This document shows, piece by piece, positions 59,330 through 64,000 of a stretch of DNA of 64,000 nt. The stretch is from the NCBI RefSeq assembly GCF_964340395.1, contig NC_135569.1, positions 16,905,257 to 16,969,256 of the forward strand. Direction: 5' to 3'. The stretch comes from Glandiceps talaboti. Taxonomy: Eukaryota; Hemichordata; Enteropneusta; Spengelidae. The notes beneath the pieces were generated by a model. That model did not search any database, had not been told where the DNA came from, and was given only the letters and a program-made list of their open reading frames with translations. The translations under genes and the position numbers were made by a program. How positions within the stretch are numbered: position 1 is the first letter of the stretch; the number at the start of each line of letters is the position of its first letter.

Positions 59330-62050
59330 TACCTATTGTTTTCATTAAGTACTACACAATAGGTAATCCCAAATTTACATTATATTTTTAATCTTTGAAA
59401 TTCAATAACTCGAGAACGGATGGACAAAATTTGATGGGGTAAGCACTGTTGTGCTTGGAATTTAGTTTTCTTTAGAATAATTCATAGAAAAATGTGGTGA
59501 AATGAATTCATAAATTTCACCAGAACACCCTACTAATAGTAATACTATAGCTTATGACAGAGATACTCAGGTTTCCCCAGCACTAACACTGTAACACTGG
59601 CCCCATTTTAATAATTAATCCCCAAAACTCCTAGAAAACATCTAGAACACGTAACGCTTACGATTATAATAATTATTATCCACTGTCTAACAGTCTAACG
59701 TTATACGTAGGTCAGATGACCAACAACTACGCGAAACCATGAAAATGAACGAGAGGGCCGCCATTTTGAAAAACCGTCTACCAAGCAATACGGTCTATTA
59801 TCATGAAAAATATCGTCGCGCTCTCTGAATATCGACAAAAATAGTTTAAATGTGCATGATTACAATTGTTCCTACTATTATAAAGAATCATTTTATTGCT
59901 CATCGGCGTAATCTTTAAAAAATAACTGAAAAATTCAGCACGATTTTCGGCAACTTACCGTTGCGTTAAGCCTTCCGACGTTCCGTTCATCCATATACAC
60001 ACTAAGAAATGGATATGGAACTTGTAAGTCAGTCCGTATAAATAGATGTAAAATCCGACGTTTCGAATAAAACTTCTTTTTCAAGGTATCATCGGCGAGC
60101 TACAGACATGTTAAGTAAACACCTGAACACATCTGAATGTATACACAATGATGGCTTATACACGCTGATGGCTTCCAAAACTTTTTCAGTATCCCAAGCT
60201 TTCATGTCAGACTATCTGATTGGTTTTAAACTGACTTCCTGACGCGCGCCGTCCAATCAAATCAAGGGTTAATAAACGGTTTGTTGAAGAGAGTAGCGAA
60301 ACAAACTCGCCGTTGGGGGCGGAAAACGCTACCCATGCTTCACTAGCACACACTATAGTAAGAATCTCTTAGTTGTCTGTGACTAGCACTGCGCGAAATA
60401 ATGCGGGAAAGAACCTGCGGAGTAAACTTTAACGTTCTCTGTATCCTACTGCAAGCACAAGAGAACTTAAACGACAACATGTATTTAACAAAAAGTTATA
60501 TTTCTCTAGCTTTTACTGAATATTTGGTATATTGATGTTTGACTTTAAAAGAATCATGCGTTTGAAAATCACAAAAAACAATATTGACTGCTCTAGTCAA
60601 TTTTTGATAGTTTGCGCGCCATTTTTTGTAAATGCAAACTGGTCAAGAAATTACTTTTTTTCCGAAGTTAAGCAAAAAATAAAACAATTGGTACTTTACT
60701 AACGGAAATTATGGCCTATAAAATATCCATTTTGTTCAATTTCACCCACAACTTTGAAGGCCTCTGGCCTCCCGGATCCCTAGCTAGCACTGTAGCAGAC
60801 TGGTCCAAGTGAAATGCTCTCCGTATTCCTCTCGATAACAGGCTTCAATTCTGTGATTATGTTGTGAAGCCATATATTGTCACAGATGACATTCATATTT
60901 TCAGTAAACTTAATATTTTAACAACATCGCATGTCCTAGTTTGACTGAAAGGTCAATAGACTGTCTCAAGGATATCGGATTCAGACCACACAGGATTCCA
61001 AGCATACTCGAATACATGAGACGACAGTCTGCATTTCATAAATATCTAGGATTCATAGTGATCATTCATCAATGTTTTGAGAATACTTTTAGGGCATGAT
61101 CACGCCCAGAAAAGCTCTATATGGATTGCATTAATTATTTGGCCATTGGCCATGCGTTATGTAAATTTAGACTTTAAGGACGTCACAATAAAGTACACTT
61201 GGGACAGGCACTTCAGTTCAGTTCTTGGTAAGAGGACTTGGCTTCGCGGGAAGTCAATGAACGAGGCACTATGCTGGGTGCTTGCCTTAGTTTCCAGTAT
61301 AGATCTAAACACAACGGTGTATAGTCTGAGCTAATTTCCTCTAAGTTCAAGTGTGATCCTGGTACGTACATACAGGAGTTGAGTCGGATATGAGATATGA
61401 GAGTGATTCGAGTGTTATTACTTGGTCTGTCAGCTGTGTGCGAAGACCAGAAAGTAATAATATCTATGTTTACAAACATTTTTACATCGAACGCCATTCG
61501 TCAAAAATTGTATGATCTGGAACATCAAGTGGATTCTGACGTAATTGGAGTGGTAAATGACTTATCTGCAATACTGGAAGAGGCGGGTTAAAATGCAAAC
61601 ATGTTTATACCTCATAAATCAAACAACCAAATTCTTAAAGGGTATAAATACACTGGTAATACACAAAATAGTATTGAAACCCCAAAATGGGCAGAGTATT
61701 TCTATCTCTTCCTTCTTAAATGTTGATGTGGAGAAAGAGGATGATTTTAACTTCAAACATTTGAACTCACTTTCCGTTTGTAACGCCTGACGTCATCAAG
61801 GTGAAATAGAGACAGTTCTTCTCTGACAATGTCAACGTAGATGAATAGGTAATTATATTTGTTTGTTTGTATTTTTAAATTAAATTTGATCTGTATTCAT
61901 TTGTGGACAATGAACAATAAAGCTAATAGTCATGCTATGAGGAAGATCATGACATGCACACTACCATCATGCATTATTGGATTAGCGCATTCTACAATGT
62001 TTCGCCGCTGGTGGCGTGATCACTGAGCTTTTGTGTAGGCAGGTCTCGTT
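59330..62050. other. No gene defended; possible retroelement remnant at 60030-60110
   Basis: Bases 60052-60095 include AATCCGACGTTTCGAATAAA and TTCTTTTTCAAGGTATCATC, a kind of sequence I associate with the ends of Penelope-like or LINE elements; this is recollection only. Frames at 61077-61334 and 61397-61591 lack family signatures. A coding exon in 61397-61591 is possible but unsupported. Confidence 0.3.
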
Positions 62051-62077
62051 GCTCAGGTTTTTGCAGTTTGTGTATAT

Positions 62078-62091
62078 TTTTATTTATCTAT

Positions 62092-62122
<31 letters not shown>

Positions 62123-62128
62123 TTTTTG
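62078..62128. repeat. ATTT microsatellite
   Basis: About 10 ATTT units followed by a short G run. Confidence 0.93.
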
Positions 62129-62186
62129 GGGGTTGCTATAAATGAAAGAAACTCCCCAAAACATTCTGTATTTTTTATAAATGAGG

Positions 62187-62262
62187 AAAGAAAAGCGACA
62201 CGTGTAGGAATTGAACCCACGTCCCCTGAACACTAGTGCTCTAACCAGCTAACATGACAACT
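62187..62262 (-). repeat. tRNA-derived sequence (SINE head or tRNA pseudogene)
   Basis: Read on the minus strand it has an A-box-like TTAGCTGGTTAGAGCA, a B box GGTTCAATTCC inside a 5-bp T stem (GTGGG/CCTAC), and TTTT directly after GTGTCGC, a Pol III stop. The 3' acceptor strand ACGTGTC has no good 5' partner, and the anticodon stem does not pair cleanly. So it is not a sound tRNA gene; a SINE promoter or old tRNA copy is more likely. Confidence 0.6.
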
Positions 62263-62299
62263 GGTAGATACCGTGAATTGTTCCTGATGTGTGCTTTAT

Positions 62300-62854
62300 T
62301 TCCTCGAGGCGGTAGTGAGAAGCCAACTCATTATTAAGCTTTACCTTTGAACCTAAGGATCTCAAATAGATTAACAGGTATCCCTGTCTAAAGGTGGTCA
62401 ACTTAGGAATGGGTTATTAAAGCAATGAGGATCATAGAATAAAGCTAAGGCTTTTAAAAATAATGTTTGGGTTAAATAATATAAATAATTATTTATTTGT
62501 TTATTTGAGTTTAACACAGTTCCTGGGCTTCTTGTGACCTGAATCACCACTACCTTATAAAAACCCATGAAGTAATTCTAAAATCAAACACATTTGCAAA
62601 TCTCTATAAAGTATTCTGATAACTACAGATCTAGACAATTGAGTCAATTAAGCAAAATTAATTAATTTGTTATCATTTCTGATATGATACATCAGTTTTA
62701 TTTGGTGAGTAATTTTCAGGCGCCAATTTTGGAAAATTAACTTTGCCCTCGACTTTTTCGTTCGATCTGTGTATGATTTTGAATAGAATGTGTACTTTAA
62801 AAAAAAAACACAAAAAAACCCACAAATGTGTTCTTTAAGGGGAGAACCATTTGA
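62300..62854. other. No gene recognised
   Basis: A/T-rich DNA up to the 5' truncation point of the LINE. No tandem repeat or transposon end was seen. Confidence 0.4.
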
Positions 62855-64000
62855 TTTATCGTTATCTACAGAAGACCCAACACACCTTTTAATGAATTCA
62901 TTGACAGTTTAGAAGCATGCCTTGATCAGGTGTCAGTGAACGGGCGTGATTGTATTCTCCTTGGCGATATGAATATTGACACATCTTTAGATAGCCCACC
63001 CGTTACTCATTACAATTCTCTCCTGAATACATACAATATGACACAATTAATTAACACCCCTACCAGAGTTACTAACACCTCACACACGGTAATAGATCAC
63101 CTGGTGACAAATATTACTGACCACTTTATTGAGTCCGGTACAATTGAAACAGACATTTCAGACCACTATCTAATTTTCGGCATTATTAAAAGTCTGCATC
63201 ACGTTTTTGAAAACGTTACCAAAACACACACCTACGATTTCAGGAATTACAACAAAGAGGCCTTTTTAGCTGACCTAAGCAATGTATCCTGGCAACCAGT
63301 CCACATGTGCGAAGACCCGTCTGAAGCATACAATATTTTTAATGATTTATTTCATACTGTTATCAGAAGACATCTTCGAATAAAAACATTTACAAGAACA
63401 CAAAAGTCAATTAAAAGACCCTGGATCACAAAGGGCTTATTTGCATCCATACATACAAAACATAAACTTTTCTCGAAAATGAAAAATCACCCAAGGAATA
63501 ACCAAATTAAAAATAAGTATACTAGGTACAGGAATACATTGACGAAGCTCCTTAGGTTGGCTAAGAAAAACTACTACACCAATAAAATTTCAAATGCCTC
63601 TGGCAACACCAACAAAACTTGGCTTATTATTAAAGAGATGTTGAACAAAACACATACCAAATGTACTCCCGATAAATTAACTACAAACAACCCTGGAAAC
63701 ACATGCTTAACAGATACAAGAGATATTGCTCAAGAATTCAATAATTATTTCACTAGTATTGGGCCCAATCTTGCTCAAAAGATTACAAGCAACAAAGACT
63801 TTAGACAATACCTGGATGGGAATTACCTCAACTCCTTTTTCTTTCACCCCGTGTCTGAAGAAGACGTCCTGGGAGAAATATTCAAGCTTGATCCCCGCAA
63901 AGCTACCGGTCAGGACACAATTAATCCCCTCTTAGTTATACACGCTGCTCACATTATTGCATGCCCTCTCACACATATAATTAACTGTTCTCTCAACAAT
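62855..64000 (+). mobile_element. 5'-truncated LINE: endonuclease end and start of reverse transcriptase
   Basis: A single frame of 382 codons is open from just after TGA at 62852 to the window end. It enters mid-domain at IVIYRRPNTPFNEFID and shows the apurinic-like endonuclease motifs LGDMNID (about residues 36-42) and TDISDHYLI (about residues 99-107). A linker with RPWITKGLFASIHTKHKLF follows, and then the start of the reverse transcriptase with LDPRKATGQDTINPLLV (about residue 345). This order fits ORF2 of Jockey-superfamily LINEs (CR1/L2-like). The catalytic RT box lies beyond the window. No stop or shift was seen, so the insertion is comparatively young, although its 5' part is missing. 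Confidence 0.85.

Noticed and set aside
61397-61591. 64-codon frame beginning MRVIRVLLLGLSAVCEDQ
   Set aside because: It has a signal-peptide-like start, but there is no recognisable family, no splice partner and no upstream support. A frame of this length is common by chance in this window.
62187-62262. Functional tRNA gene
   Set aside because: The acceptor and anticodon stems do not pair, although the A box, B box and terminator are present.

Overview
The window is animal nuclear DNA that is A+T-rich and crowded with repeats. GT-AG introns, a 5'-truncated non-LTR retrotransposon, many short inverted-repeat transposons, several microsatellites and long gene-poor stretches all point to a metazoan. 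The mix of repeats (TWA-duplicating Harbinger-like elements, scattered ACATGTA-type words, an F-box/LRR and DDE transposon gene pair) suggests a marine invertebrate such as a hemichordate, cephalochordate, mollusc or similar. The sequence alone does not settle the phylum, and I name no species.

Layout. 1-7.1 kb: intergenic DNA, a CATA microsatellite and a 2.7-kb non-autonomous Harbinger-like element. 7.1-12.3 kb: the first coding exon of a minus-strand gene (12162-12320) and two tandem, frame-broken copies of that exon and its flank. One copy was later hit by a second Harbinger-like element and another by a TTAA-flanked long-TIR element; uninterrupted paralogous copies provide the empty sites. 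12.3-21 kb: repeats only, including a third Harbinger-like copy. 21.36-25.58 kb: a convincing three-exon minus-strand gene for a small RRM protein; its first intron is largely a 2.8-kb, 74-bp-unit satellite. 26-31 kb: mostly unrecognised DNA, with a possible plus-strand first exon at 26320.

31.3-38.0 kb: long inverted repeats enclosing a decayed small spliced gene and further nested repeats. 38.97-47.58 kb: the most striking region. A broken F-box/LRR reading frame overlaps by ATGA a broken DDE-transposase-like gene. The latter carries a 4.5-kb, roughly 36-bp-unit minisatellite between its Cys-rich motif and its C-terminal module, has two intact-looking introns at its 3' end, and is followed by a 79-bp tandem array in which most units carry two AATAAA hexamers.

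50.4-50.9 kb is the 3' end of a LINE. 53.5-54.8 kb is a second, different transposon-type gene with frame breaks, in a zone later invaded by at least three inverted-repeat elements (54.9-59.3 kb). The window closes with a tRNA-derived sequence (62.2 kb) and an open LINE endonuclease/RT frame that runs off the end (62855-64000).

Few entries look like host genes: the RRM gene is solid, the exon at 12162-12320 is likely, and the exon at 26320 is a guess. Nearly everything else is mobile-element biology, and the layers of insertion and tandem expansion can be ordered relative to each other.
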